Assembly (NCBI RefSeq): GCF_014805685.1
Contig: NC_060904.1
Coordinates: 15,690,311-15,754,310, forward strand
Reading direction: 5' to 3'
Length of the DNA stretch: 64,000 nt
DNA from: Silurus meridionalis
Taxonomy: Eukaryota; Chordata; Actinopteri; Siluriformes; Siluridae
Each line of letters starts with the position of its first letter. Position 1 is the first letter of the stretch. This document shows, piece by piece, positions 14,552 to 51,262 of the stretch. The position numbers and the translations under genes were made by a program. The notes beneath the pieces are model-generated. The model was not told the origin of the DNA, made no database searches, and saw only the letters and a list, made by a program, of their open reading frames with translations.

Positions 14552-14975
14552 TTCCTGTAATAGACATATATATTTCAAAATGATTTCTAATTGTAATATA
14601 GTATACTGAACAAATTTAATGTAAGTATGTTAACCAAAAAAGTGCTATAACAAAGAGTGGACAAAGCTATTGGTAGATCATAAGTAAAATGAAAATAGTG
14701 AACAAAGTTATATAAAAAAAAAAGAAAATGCTGCAACAAGTAAAAAAGGTCACTAAAGACTGAGAAATCACAACATTTCTCACAGAAAAGCTTAATAAAT
14801 AGACAAAAATAAACCAAAGCAGGTGTCCAGTTTCTACAGCTCACCCAGTCTTTCACTTCTTCAATATTTATCAAGGAGCTCTTTCTTAATTCGGAACATC
14901 AGTCTGAAATGCTGTCCTGTTTCTCGTTCGGTCCACGTTTATATACAAAATTCGCTACCGTGAAAAAATGCGTCC

Positions 14976-14981
14976 TTTATT
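14976..14981 (-). terminator. Candidate usf2 poly(A) signal
   Basis: AATAAA on the minus strand lies 22 bp beyond the usf2 stop codon. If used, the 3' UTR would be very short, so a more distal signal remains possible. Confidence 0.4.
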
Positions 14982-15002
14982 TGTTAAAGAGTGTCCTCAG
15001 GC

Positions 15003-33842
<18,840 letters not shown>

Positions 33843-33902
33843 CTGCTCTCAACTTCACAGCTCGGTGTTATGGAAATGATGATCACGGGAACAAACACTC
33901 GG

Positions 33903-33911
33903 GTCATGTGA
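33903..33911 (-). promoter_or_regulatory. E-box next to usf2 start
   Basis: GTCATGTGA lies about 60 bp upstream of the usf2 ATG (TCACATGAC on the minus strand). It is a CACATG E-box with flanks seen in USF and MiT/TFE targets. It could support autoregulation, which is inference. Confidence 0.35.
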
Positions 33912-33925
33912 GACTCGAGGGCGGA

Positions 33926-33969
<44 letters not shown>
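33926..33969. repeat. (AC)n microsatellite
   Basis: A CA run of about 44 bp within the presumed usf2 promoter. Confidence 0.95.
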
Positions 33970-33971
<2 letters not shown>

Positions 33972-34098
33972 AGCCCTGGCGGTGTACCAACTCGCTTCCT
34001 GATTCACATTTAGTGCACAAGAAGCCGCTCATTTGGGCTCCGGGTTTTCAGCCCTAATGCAGAAAATAGTGCGCATGCGCAGTGTTCAACCTTTCGAA

Positions 34099-34101
34099 TA
34101 T

Positions 34102-34143
<42 letters not shown>

Positions 34144-34268
34144 CATCATCATCATCATCATTATAATAATAATAATTATCATCATTATAATAATAATAAT
34201 AATAATATAATCATCAATAATAATTCAGCATTATAATAATAATAATTATCATATATAATAATCATATA

Positions 34269-34299
<31 letters not shown>

Positions 34300-34460
34300 A
34301 ATCATCATCATTATAATAAAAATAATAATAATAATAATAATATAATCATCAATAATAATTCAGCATTATAATAATAATATTCTTTATCATCATAATCATC
34401 ATCATTACCATCATCATCATCATCATCATCCTCATCATCATCATCCTCATCATCATCATT

Positions 34461-34495
<35 letters not shown>

Positions 34496-34647
34496 CCTCA
34501 TCATCATCATCATTATCATCATCATCATTATCATCATCATCATCATCATTATAATCATTACCAGCATCATCATTATCATCATTATCATCATCATCATCGT
34601 CATCCTCCTCATCATCATCATCATTATCATCATCATCATCATCATCC

Positions 34648-34681
<34 letters not shown>

Positions 34682-34775
34682 TATAATCATTATTATTATT
34701 ATCATCATTATTATAATCATAATCATCATCATCATCATCATCATCATCATTATAATCATTATTATAATGATAATG
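34099..34775. repeat. Long AAT/ATC trinucleotide tract between usf2 and etfb
   Basis: About 680 bp of (AAT)n, (ATC)n and TTATAATAA-type interruptions. One internal block (cagcattataataata) occurs twice, near 34227 and 34361, suggesting a segmental duplication of about 130 bp. Long poly-Met/Ile/Asn/His frames here are repeat artefacts. Confidence 0.96.
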
Positions 34776-34984
34776 CTCTTCTTTTGGAAAGAGTGTATTT
34801 GAGACTTGTATGAAAGCTCCTGTAACCCAGGAATGATTTCCTTATGCCTGTTTTTCACATGTAAAGCATGTGATTATAGGAAATCAACCAGGAAAGTGTT
34901 ACTTCACTTGTTCAAACAAAATAAACACAAAAATCTTGTCCATTTTATAATATTTTTATAACAAGTAAACATAATGTTAATGTT

Positions 34985-35460
34985 ACACCCAAAACGTTTG
35001 TGATCACCTGACCATCACGCCCCAATGTGTCCTTCTTCCCCAAATAAGACTGAAAGCACACAATTGTAAACATCGTCGTATGCTGTCATGTGATGCTTTT
35101 CCTTCACTGACAATAGGAAGCGCAAAGACTTCCAGAAATGACAATGTCCCTGTACACAAAGCAAACTTCATCAACACATTATTACAGAAGCATGACCTCA
35201 ACCATATTGAGCAAAATAGGTTAAATCAGAAGTGAAGACTTCTCAGAATCATCAGCCTGACCTCATTAAGTCCCTAATGCTCTTGTGAATGAATAAACAC
35301 ACATCCACACTGCTACACTCCAAAGTCTATAGGAAAGCAGACGATTGGAGCTTATTATAACAGTAAACAGGGATTCAGTTTGGAATGTGATGTTCAACAT
35401 GAATATTTGAGTGTAATGGGCCGGTAACCATAAGCATTTGGTGGTATAGAGTTTATAGAT
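34985..35460. mobile_element. Diverged family A Tc1-like copy
   Basis: It contains 'tgacaatgtccctgtacaca' and 'gacctcaaccatattgagca', both family A phrases, and ends near 'gtaaccataagcatttggtg' without clear TIRs. Transposase homology is nearly erased. Confidence 0.5.
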
Positions 35461-35836
35461 GCCTGATATATTTTATTACTATCAATTAGACATAATTTAC
35501 ATTGAAAAAACATTCATTTGAAGTGTAAATGAAATTTAAACAATTCCATTATGAAATGATCTAATGAGATAATTAACCAAAAGTGACCATAATGCTAACA
35601 TTAAAGAAAACGTACATTTGTTGAGAAGAACTACCTATTTTTTTTTAAAAAAGGCTGCAATCAGGAATAATTTTTTTTTTTAATTTATTTATTCCAGTTA
35701 TACAATCAGCACTTTCTTGTATGACATCACAAAAGTTTCAGTAGTAACCTTTAACCCAAATAGCAAACCGGAACTAAAATCAGATCGTTGTTTCCCTTTA
35801 AACTCAGTAGTCTGCAACACCAGGTAACGTGACATG

Positions 35837-35960
35837 ATTGGCGAACTTTCTGTTTCCTGATATTTGATTGGCCAGACAGGTAGGCGTGCTTCTCTTGTAG
35901 TTCCACCCCTTGTGGTGTCGCACCGATACTCCTCCGACCGCGTCTAACGTTCGTTCCGGA
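35837..35960 (+). promoter_or_regulatory. Candidate TATA-less etfb promoter
   Basis: Inverted CCAAT boxes (ATTGG) lie at 35837-35841 and 35867-35871, 30 bp apart, followed by an ETS-type TTCCGGA at 35954-35960. The sequence is locally CG-rich and the ATG follows at 35988. This is typical of a housekeeping mitochondrial gene promoter. The start site is inferred. Confidence 0.5.
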
Positions 35961-35987
35961 CCGTTTGTGATTCCTGAGATAGCCACA

Positions 35988-40470
<4,483 letters not shown>

Positions 40471-40785
40471 AGGATTCAGTGGCAGGTGGAGCAGTGCACA
40501 AAATCACTGGGGTAAGAGCTGGTGTGGGGAGAAGTTAGAATTACAGCAGCAACATTGTCGTGTTGGGGTGTGTGTGTGTGTGTGGGGGATTATAACTAAA
40601 TATGTGGGCGGTTGGAGATAATTGATTCCATTGTTTATACAAAATTAAGTTATGTAGACTGATCATTTGATCGTGTTAATGTGAAGCTTTTGCATTGGGA
40701 AATCTTGTAAGGATGTCAGTGACTTGGGTTCAATCTTCAGGTTCAAGTCCGTCCATGTGGTTGGGTCTTATTCAGTGCTTTTGAG

Positions 40786-41238
40786 GTAGAGCTCGACCGA
40801 TTTTAACGATAGCTGGGTTGGATCATAATCGCCGATAACCGATTTATCAACCGTTTTTTTTTTTAAATGGACAAACAAACATAACACTCCATGTAAAATC
40901 ATATTGAACTTTATTCCAAAAAAAACTGAATCATTCAAATATGCTAAATAAAATAAATATGAATATATTAATAAATATTGAGGAAAATTAATGATTCATT
41001 CCAACTGAAACAAATAGTAACACTCCAAATAAATTAAAACATTTACATAGAAAATAAATAAGGTAGACGCTTTAAATAAGCAGCATGTTGTGTCAGTAAT
41101 TCGCCTCTAGAGGCCGCTTTCGTACCTTATAACGCAACCCGGAAAAACTACCGGTATGGAGTTTTGGGCTGATAGTTCAATCAATCAACTGACTGTACCG
41201 ATTTATCGGCAAAAACCGATGTATTGGTCGATCTCTAC
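40786..41238. mobile_element. Non-autonomous DNA transposon with TIRs
   Basis: The left end gtagagctcgaccgatttta is matched by the inverted right end gtagagatcgaccaatacat. The interior repeats 'ccgattta' and 'cggtttttgccg' phrases and has no transposase. Superfamily is uncertain (possibly hAT), as the flanking 8-mers do not match clearly. Confidence 0.6.
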
Positions 41239-42078
41239 TTTGAAAGTATATAAAGTAATAGATCGTGTTGTATGTATGAAAGCAAATTGTTGCTTTTTTT
41301 TACACGGCAAACTGATCATGACACTCTCTTTCTTTTTCAGAGCCTTTTTTTTTCCATTGATACAAACCCAGACTCAAACTCCATGCACATTCTTGCAGCA
41401 TCTCAACCTTCGATTCTCAGACCAGCTGACTGCAGCAGAGTTTGCTCCGTTCTGTTTCTATTCCTGGTCCTTAAAACCTTCACACTGTTCATTAAAGGAC
41501 ATTTTCTGCTCTAGTCCATCTAGTTGTGCTACACGATCTGGTGTAGATTAATGCTGAGGGACACATTCTCATGTTGAAGAGTACAGTTCTGATCTACGAT
41601 CAGTTTTTGCTTCATATTATTAATAGATGATTGGGTGATTTCTCAGGCTGAAATGTAGGATGCTGATGTAGGAAGTGTTGCTTTGTGCATAATCCTAATT
41701 TAATCAACTTGAAACCTTTCTCACGTGAGTTTGAAGCGCATTCTCCGTTAATTTGTCCCTCCTGCTGCCATTTATGTTCGAAAGTTCAGACTTTTACGAA
41801 ACAAGGGTGTGCCTTGGGTCCTACATTCTTTATAAATAATAGGCATTTCTAACCAATAAATAAACTCTAAAAATACTCTTCGGAACTGTAGATAAACCAC
41901 ATAAGAACTGTTTGAGGTTGTACAGGCCCACTAGGTCTCTCAGCATGGACCAGAACGGGAGAGATGAACTCTTTATATGTGTGCATCTGCTTTTGAGTTT
42001 TGATTGTACAGTGTCTAACTGAAAATAAAAAAATATTCTGTCCGTTTCAGTTGTGTTTCACGTTTCCTCTGTATATAT
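41239..42078. other. Intergenic, nothing recognised
   Basis: No gene evidence. This may include part of the etfb 3' UTR, but no convincing poly(A) signal directly after the etfb stop is visible. Confidence 0.4.
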
Positions 42079-42681
<603 letters not shown>

Positions 42682-42912
42682 ACACACACACAGATGAGTC
42701 AACATGAGAGTTTGGTCAAAACGGTGACATCAGAGAGACTTTTGAAAAGTCTATAGTTACCAACATCTATAATGAGAAATGTGTGAGGACCATAGTGAGG
42801 AATAAATAGTACAAAAACCATTGGCAGTGTATATGTTCTGTTTTTTCATTTCATTTTGACTGTAATGTCTGATTAGTAAAACTTTAATGAATATTTGTAT
42901 GCATATAGACAT

Positions 42913-43313
42913 GTCTTCTTCTTCTTTCGGCTTCTCCCATTAGGGGGCGCCACAGCGGATCATCCTTCTCCATACCCCCCTGCCCTCTACATCTGACTCT
43001 TTCACCCCAACCACCTGCATGTCTTCCCTCACCACTTCCATAAACCTCCTCCTTGGCCTTCCTCTTTTCCTCCTACCTGGTGGCTCCATCCTCAGCATCC
43101 TCCTACTGATATACCCCATGTCCCTCCTCTGCACATGTCCAAACCATCTCAATCTCACCTCCCTCACCTTGTCTCCAAAACGTCCTACATGCGCTGTCCC
43201 TCTAATAAACACGGTTCTAATCCTGTCCATCATCGTCACTCCCAACGAAAACCTCAACATCTTCAGCTCTGCTACCTCTAGCTCCACCTCCTGTCTTTTA
43301 CATATGTATATAG
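42913..43313 (-). mobile_element. Non-LTR retrotransposon 3' end
   Basis: The minus frame reads ELKMLRFSLGVTMMDRIRT, then VREVRLRWFGHVQRRDMGYI and PPGRRKRGRPRRRFMEVV, the C-terminal tail found after the reverse transcriptase in RTE-like and related LINEs. The 3' end is tggcgccccctaatgggag followed by an (AAG)n tail. It is 5'-truncated. This frame is still open over about 125 codons, so the insertion may be fairly young. Confidence 0.85.
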
Positions 43314-43954
43314 ACATGTACAGTGATATAAATCCATAAAACCAATAAAATAATCATTTTCAGTAGAGCTCTATACTGTTTATGGCTATAGACTTTCGAA
43401 AGCCTCTTTAATGTTACCATTTTGACCAAACTAAAAAAAATTAAAAACACCTTCCAGGCACTGTCAAAACCAATGGAAGAGTCAAACCAATGTGTGAATG
43501 GCAGGTTAAATATAGCACATGACATTATCTGATGTCAGAGGTCTGTAACTCTGCTTTCTGATGACTTATTTATTTGAAAATGGTTTTACTTACAAGTGAG
43601 GGAGAGGATCATTTCCTCTATCAGTGGCATTTAAATGACATGACACTAGCATACGGACAATACAAGGCAACATGAGTAAAATGTAAGTGTTTATATATGT
43701 ACCTGTGCACATTCAAGCAGTTATCCAGACTCAATCATGTTTACATTTAACATCAGCATTGGATGGGTCATTGTTTTTTTGTCTGTACTATGATTGTTGC
43801 TGCTACACAGGTTATTTTGAGTAATTTAGAAACAGCTGGTCCCATCACATTTTTTTACACACAACAAATGTCTTGCAAAAAAATATTAAAAAATACCGCA
43901 AAACACTTTCAGTGAGTGGACATTGTGTGGGCAGGAAGACCTTGATAATGAGAG
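43314..43954. other. Intergenic, nothing recognised
   Basis: AT-rich DNA without a gene or a repeat that I can name. Confidence 0.4.
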
Positions 43955-44300
43955 AGAAATCAGGTGAGAATAACCAGACTGGTTCAACTCCATTTGCAGA
44001 AATGCAGCTCTGACTTAAATGGAACCGCCACCATGCTTCACTGTTGCCTCATTATTGTACTGCTCTCCAGCGCTTTAGCAAACATCTTGCCTCCTGCTAC
44101 AGACATATATTTTTGATTTTGACTCATCAGTCCAGCGCATCTGCTGCACCTCCTGCTGGTCCTGTGTTTTTGTGCGTAGTTGAGTCGCTTAGTCTTGTTT
44201 CCACATCAGATGTATGGCTTCTTGTCTGCACTTCAATGAAGACCACTTCTGGTCAGATTTCTCCAGACCGTATATGGGTGTATTCAGGGTACACTGGTTT
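43955..44300 (-). mobile_element. Tc1-like transposase remnant
   Basis: The plus text 'accgccaccatgcttcactg' is the reverse of a VKHGGG block and 'gactcatcagtccagcgcat' is the reverse of a WTDES block, in the order expected for an inverted Tc1 transposase. No open frame survives. Confidence 0.5.
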
Positions 44301-44459
44301 CTCCTGATTTCTGATGTTGAAAGGACATGTTTATCTGTGATATGTTTGTTGTCGCTGCACAGGTTAATTTTAATCATTTTGGAGCAGTTGATGGCATTAA
44401 ACTTCTGCACACAACAGTCTCACAACACAAAAAAAACAACAGCAGAAATTTTATCAAGT

Positions 44460-44720
44460 TTCAATACAGTTTTATTTGTAGAGCACGTTTATTAATGTCC
44501 CAAAGCAGCTTTTCAGAGCTAAAACAGTTATAAAGTTAAAATGTATACGTTTTGTGCCTATAAGTTTGTTCTCTAGAAGTTTATCCCTAATGAATGAGCC
44601 AATGGTGAGGTAAAACTCCCTGAGATGGTATGAGGGAAAAAACCTTGAGAGGAACCAGACTCAAAAGGGAACCCGTTCTCATCTGGGTGGTACCAAATGT
44701 CTATTCATAGTTTTCTCATT
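44460..44720. repeat. Dispersed repeat, family B copy 2
   Basis: It contains 'aatgtcccaaagcagctttt', 'tgagaggaaccagactcaaa' and 'gggaacccgttctcatctgg', in the order seen in the 5.2-kb copy. Confidence 0.55.
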
Positions 44721-44749
44721 GTTGAGGTGTACTGTGCTGTGATGGATGC

Positions 44750-45244
44750 TTAAATGCAGAACTGATCATGCAAAGTGTGGTTCAGCATCAGTTTAAAAAC
44801 AAGCAGAACATTTTGAGAAGAATAAATGATGGAAGAAACTCCTGACTCAAACTCGGCACAACACGTGGACTTATTTGCACGATTATTTTGAAGTCGTTGA
44901 AAAGGAGGTTTTGATAATAAAAATTTATTAGATATCAATCAGTGTTTAACTCATTAATATTGTTCTATTAATAGATCGACGTGCTAAGAGTAAGATTAGA
45001 GTCTTTTTTCAATAAACTGAGTTGATTAAGCAAAGAGTCGTGATGAAAAATTATAATAGGAACATTCTAGCCATAATAAACTATAGTACTTTGGATACTT
45101 AAGTACATTTAAAGGCAAATACTTTTAACTTTTACTCAAGTGAAAGTTTACAGGGACACTTCTACTTTTACTGGAGTCATATTTACTTACTGTATCTCTA
45201 ACTTTACTCAAGTACATGCTTTGTGTACTTTATCCAACACTGGC
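44750..45244 (-). mobile_element. hAT-like element, partial inverted copy
   Basis: Read on the minus strand it starts near cagtgttggataaagtacac, contains the 'gtacttgagtaaag' block, and shares the inner stretch around 'ttctgcttgtttttaaactg' with the 7.4-kb element. The other terminus is missing. Confidence 0.55.
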
Positions 45245-45906
45245 AATTACAGACACAATCCAAACAAAACGAAGTGATTCGGGATCAGTGCGAATCGACT
45301 CGCACGTCCGACTCACTTGAAGTGAACCGATCCAGCCAAGATGTCCTTATTTAGCATTTATTTGTCATTTCTCATTAAATGAACGTGAATACTTTGACAT
45401 TATTATAATTATTATAATAATTATTATTGTTATTATTAATTTCGTGGTTTGAAGGGGGCGGAGCTTCCTTCAGTATGATCCAGTCTTGTTTTTATTTTTA
45501 TTATTTGTTTTGGTCTATTAGAAACAACCTATTTTCACAATTCCGTACTTCTTCAGGTGTCATGTGGCAGATAAAACCAAATGAATATATAAAAACCGCA
45601 AAAAAATGCAATAACAGACACAATCGTAGCGAAACCAAGTCTGTGATTGCGAACCGACTCATCATCCGACTCACTTTATGGGAACCGATTCAGACTGGAA
45701 GCCCTTATCTGGCTCACTCATCTGTCCTTGCTTGTTGTAAGAAACCTGAGAATGTCGTGGGTGTTTTTCAGTAGTTAGAAGTCATTTATTTTGGAGCATT
45801 ATCATTTTAAAAAAGTAGATTAAAACTCAATTATTTGATGTAGTTTAATCCTGGATATTGCTGTTGCCTTTTTCTTTAGTTTAATACAAACAATTTTTTG
45901 GCATCA
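45245..45906. other. Upstream region of the Ig gene
   Basis: No clear TATA box or repeat of known family. Two similar phrases, 'gattcgggatcagtgcgaat' near 45277 and 'gtctgtgattgcgaaccgac' near 45640, hint at a diverged local duplication. Confidence 0.35.
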
Positions 45907-47235
45907 ATGAATTATTGTTTTGGAGCCATTCTCACATTTTTGCTTGCCTTCAGCTTCACAGGTGAGTTATTTTATTAACTTTATTAAACAAATTAATAAA
46001 TTAATACATTATTAATAATAATAATAATAATAATACATTTTTACTATCATTAATCCAAATTAAATTATTGTAACAAATATTTTCCTATCAATCTTTTAAT
46101 AAAATTTAAGAGTAATACACCTTTTTTGTTGTTTTAAAAAAAAGTTTATTATTATTCATGGCCCTAATTTTGTTATTATTACTTTTATATACTACTCTTA
46201 TAACTTTGCATTATGTAATTCTAAGGACCAGGCAAAGTAGCTAATAACTATAAGGTTCCAACAATAAAAATAATAAAAATGATAGCTGTCAACTGATTTC
46301 CACCTGCAATTATCCAAACTATACAAATGAGCAATCAAACTTGATGGTGTCTACTGGGACTTGAATACGGGAGTCTTACAGGATGTTTTTGTTTTGGACA
46401 TTTGGTGACAATGTGGTGATTTGGATTGTCATGAACATATGAAAATGTGTCTGCAGGGGAAAAAACAAAACAAAAAAACAACAACTGAGATACATGATAC
46501 AGGTTCATAGATAGAACATCTGCAAGAAAACAAAAATCGCACTATATATACATCACATCGGTTTGTAGACAGAACTAGTAAATACGATTTTTTTCCTTAA
46601 CTACACACTTAATTAATCCTGCTCTGTAACTGCAAAGTTTGTCTATATAACAATATATAGTTTTAAGCTTCAAAGATGCCACCATGTACATCTCCCTGTT
46701 GTCTTGGTGGTATTCTCAAATACATCTGAAAAAGGTGGATTTGCTGTTTCATTAAAATTATTAAAGGTACATAAATAAACTGTCAGCTTTTAAAGTTAAG
46801 CTTTTAAGGTACTGTATACTACATGCCTCTTCAGTGAAAAAAAACATACATACTGGATATAGTATAAAAGTAAAGAACCCCTTGAGTCTGGGACTCCAGC
46901 AACAATGAAAATTAATAAACGAAATGTAAAATAAAAATTCTTTAATTCTTAAAAAATTTGGGGGTCAATGATACAAACTTTTGCCTCCCTAAACAGTTAA
47001 ACAAAATGAACATTAAACATCTAATAATATATGCATATTATATTCCTGTTTGCAATAAATATTACAAATCTATACATTAGAACTGAAAGTAAAGTGCTTA
47101 GGCTAATTCGCTCACTTGAACCCGCACAAACTTTTCTTTTTTCTTTTTCTTTTCTTTTTTTTTAGCCATGAATAGCTTTTGTGTACTTAAAGTAGGTCTA
47201 GCTTCACCTGATCTGGGAAACACACACTAGTTCAG

Positions 47236-47303
<68 letters not shown>

Positions 47304-50300
47304 TTCATTCAAGATTCGACTGAATGCCAAAATCAGTGTTTTGAATTTCAGTTTATTTGAATCTTTTCTCCCAAGAAGGGAAGTGTGGAGCGTTTTAGAA
47401 AAATGTTGTCAAAATTCAGTAATGATTAATAATTCGATATAAATTTCTCTGGTGATAAACATTTTTTTAAATCCAATTTTGCTTCTGGGATTTTTAGCAT
47501 AATGTATGCCTAATTTCATTGAAGAAACTATGTGTGTTTTTTGTGTTTTTTTTTTTTTATTATTCACAGGAACCAATTGTTTACTAGTCATCTGGCCCAA
47601 TGGACCTACTTTGGTTAATGCATTTGTGGGCACCAATTTGACCCTCGGCATTTCATATAGCGGCGTCACCGGGCCTCTAGTGACGTGGCTGAACGGGACG
47701 CTGATTCTAGCTTCGTGGACCATAGGCCTGAACACACCTCCTGACATTGGCCAGGCATACCAAAATGTCTTATCCATTGATCAGACAGGATCTCTGGTCT
47801 TCCAGAATGTTCCAGTCAGCTACAGTGGCACATACATTGCGCAAATGGCGAAGCCGGGGTCTCATGAGGTTTCGGTCAACTTTACGCTGTCGGTGTACAG
47901 TAAGTGCAGTGGAAATCTATTTTTACCACAGAAAACCTGGTTTCCATTAATTAAAACGATGTAGGGCTATTGAGTAGTAAGGTAATGTAAGGTGTAGTAT
48001 TGGGAGTGTAGTACCAAGGATTAGCATCATGGGTGGACAAATCACTATAGATCCTGAGCCTCGTAACAAGCAGTTTGCATCTCTGGGTTATCCATTAACA
48101 ATCGCTAAGAGGACCGTTAGGTTTAGTAGGGAGCATTTTATATACTTCCTTTGACCACCAAGCAGCAGAAGGAGATAAAAACAGCTTTATAGACTTTGAC
48201 AGAAGAAAACTTTCAGTTCGAAATGTTTCCCAATTGGTTCATAGATCTCTCAGTAGCACAAAGCATTCTAAAACGATTATAATAGTATATAACTTGCAGC
48301 CTAAATGTTGAAGAAAGATGTTTCATTGAGGGCACAATCTTAATCCATATTAAGATTAAGATATTTTATAATAATATCTATTTTTCTTATCTCATTACAG
48401 ATGTTATCACATACGCTTCTATTGTCACAGTCTCACAATACATTGTAGAGGGAGGAGCGCCGTTCACTCTGTCATACAGCTCGATGCAAGGACCAGTCAT
48501 GACGTCAGCATGGTACTTCAAAAGCGTGGCTTTAGTGAACAGCTCTCGGTACCTGATAACTCAGAATAGTCTGATTATCAATCAGCCGAACCGCAACGAC
48601 ACGGGGCTCTACAGTGTGGTGCTCAAGAATCCATTCAGTAACGTGATGCAGAGCAAGAACATCACAGTGCTGTGTAAGTGTTGTCTGGGTTTTTTTCTGA
48701 TGTTCCAGGTGTGGAAAAACAAAAATATGAAAAGCATGAAAAGCAGTGATGAGCTTGGTTTATTAGAGACGACCTTCGCTTTGGCGTTCAAACCTTTCAC
48801 CACGTTTTCCAACTCTGCTGAAAAAACACGAAATGATTGCAAACATTTTTTAATTCAAATACAAATACCATTACAAACCATTACTAACCCATTCATCAAT
48901 TAACCCAAAGAAACTATTGTATATCGAAATCTTTTTTAATATATACAAGTTTAAAGGTGTCCAAATGGTCCCTATTAGTGTCAAGTAGACACGATGTGAT
49001 CTACACCTACATCTCCGACCTCTTAATGAAGCTGGGTTTGTGCAGACAACAATAGGTTTGGGTCCCCTAGTCTAAGTGAGAGGAAAATTTATTGCAAACG
49101 CATCCAAAGCTTTCTTGTTCAATTGTGTGTATCCATTGCAATACTCATTTATTTTGTCATCTCCTTCCTTTCAGACGGACCAGATAAGCCGGTTTTGGAG
49201 GTCAGTCCCTCAAAAGCGACTTTTGTTTCCGGAGAGACTATCTCTCTGTCATGCCGAGCTGAGGGTGAACCGCCTCCCTCAGCCTCATGGGTGTTTCTCG
49301 GACAGACGCTACCTACGTCTAATGGCACTCTGCAGCTCACCCATGTGCACACGAGCCAGAGCGGCATTTACACGTGTGTTCTGGTTAACAGCATGACCAG
49401 CAAAAGCCTTGCAAGGAACATCACCATTAACATCCTGGGTACGAATTTCCAAATCATTTATTACATTTTACAAAAAATGTTGCAAGAAAGGCTTCTAAAG
49501 CTACTAATTCCTGCCCAATATTCACTCACTGATCACTTTATTAGGAACACCTGTATGCCTGCTTGCTCGTTCAATTATCCAATTAGGCAATCATATGGAA
49601 ACAATGCTTCAATGCTGAAAATATTAGTTAGTGATTTAACAAATTACCTCAAATTACAGTACATAATTTAGCAAAACAAAGCAATTTACTGTACCATACT
49701 GTATAAACAATGCAGTATATATTTTTGTGGCAGCAGCCACATGGACAGTGGAGGCTATAAAAAAAAAAGCTGAGGCTATACTGAGTACAGGTTTATCAAC
49801 AGCGGATGATTGAAGATAGGAAAGGTGATGTTTTTCTTTTCTTCACTCATCCCACCCTGTTTTTCCTCTCCGATGTGCTGTGATAGTGATAATGATAAAG
49901 GCATGTGTTGATGATGTAAACACTATGAGCTAGTTGGAGTGGTTTTGTTGACGATTCAGCAAGTAATTTGAGAGAAGTCATGAAGAGGTGCTGATGGTTT
50001 AAAAGCTCTAACGTCAGTTTATAGACATAACAGACACAGTTACCGCAGTTGAATTCTTGATTCTGATTGGTTAAAGAGTGCTGATTATTTTCCAAAGCAG
50101 CTCCTGGACATGGGTTTATACGAGGTAGTATAAAAGAGTTTAGAGATTAGCTCTGTTTACTTTATTTATCTAAGTTTACACACCATAACCTTCAAAAGAG
50201 TCCTCCTTGTACAGCAATACAGCGCTCCCAGCGTTCCTGCCGCTTCTGGAATGCGTCTTGGAAGTCTTCTTTTCGAAGCGTGTCAAGCATCTTCTGCTGG

Positions 50301-51215
50301 ACCTCCGCAATGGTGTCAAAACTGTGAACTTTAAGTTGGATCTTCATCTTCAGGAAGAGGGCAAAGTCTGAAAGAGCCAAATCTGGCGATTAGGGTGGTT
50401 GCTGAAGTGAGATTATTTTGTTTCCGGCGGGAAACTCACGTTTGAGGAGAGATCAGGGTGACAGGGTGCCCACGTGTTCACTAGAGCAGACGTGGAAACA
50501 CACGTGGTTATATTAGCACCAGTTAAACATCTTCAGATGTACACAGGACGATGTCATTTGGCACACTGACTTATGAAGGTCGGTGTTTCCTGTGACTGTG
50601 TGTGGAGCCTTGTGCTGCCATCTGTTGGCGGGTTACAAAAACAGTCGAAAATGTAATATAACACCTCGCATTAATGTGCTTGGTATAATTCTTTTGTTTA
50701 AAATATACATGTTTAGAAGAAGAAAAATCTATCACTGATTTATAGTTATTATGGATTCAGGGAAGGAGTCTCTAATTTTATTGCTTTGCGTGACGACATT
50801 GTAGCAGTTCCACAAATTTAGATGTAAATGGAACAGAAATTTGATTTCAATTCATTTAGAATTTTTTTCAATTAAATATTGTACTTATTGTTGTGGTATA
50901 AGAGTAATATTACACTTTAGAATGCACTTTTGTAAGAATATGTGTGTATTTGGTGCAGGCCTTAGCAGCTCTGCCATTGCTGGTATAGCTGCTGGAGTCC
51001 CGTGCCTTATCCTCCTGCTGCTGCTGTTCGCAGGCCTCATTTTTTCCTGTTACTACTGCTATAAAAAGAAAGGTATAGAACATCACTACTCTTCATTTTA
51101 ACATTTTAATTATAGATTTCTTTATTTAATAATTATGTCTATCTCCTTGTATTTAGCAGCAAATAAAAATCCCAGATATCCAGTCACAAAAGCTGTCAAG
51201 AAAGTAAGTTCACAC

Positions 51216-51262
<47 letters not shown>

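Noticed and set aside
34033..34858. Poly-Asn/His and poly-Met/Ile frames of up to 169 codons
   Set aside because: Translation of the AAT/ATC tract; no start context, splice sites or other protein-like sequence.
43019..43339. 106-codon plus-strand frame
   Set aside because: It is the antisense shadow of the LINE tail read on the minus strand.
49439..50958. A possible fourth Ig domain in intron 4 of the membrane protein gene
   Set aside because: No frame there has an Ig core; the intron holds a mariner remnant and other repeats, and the flanking exon phases already fit.
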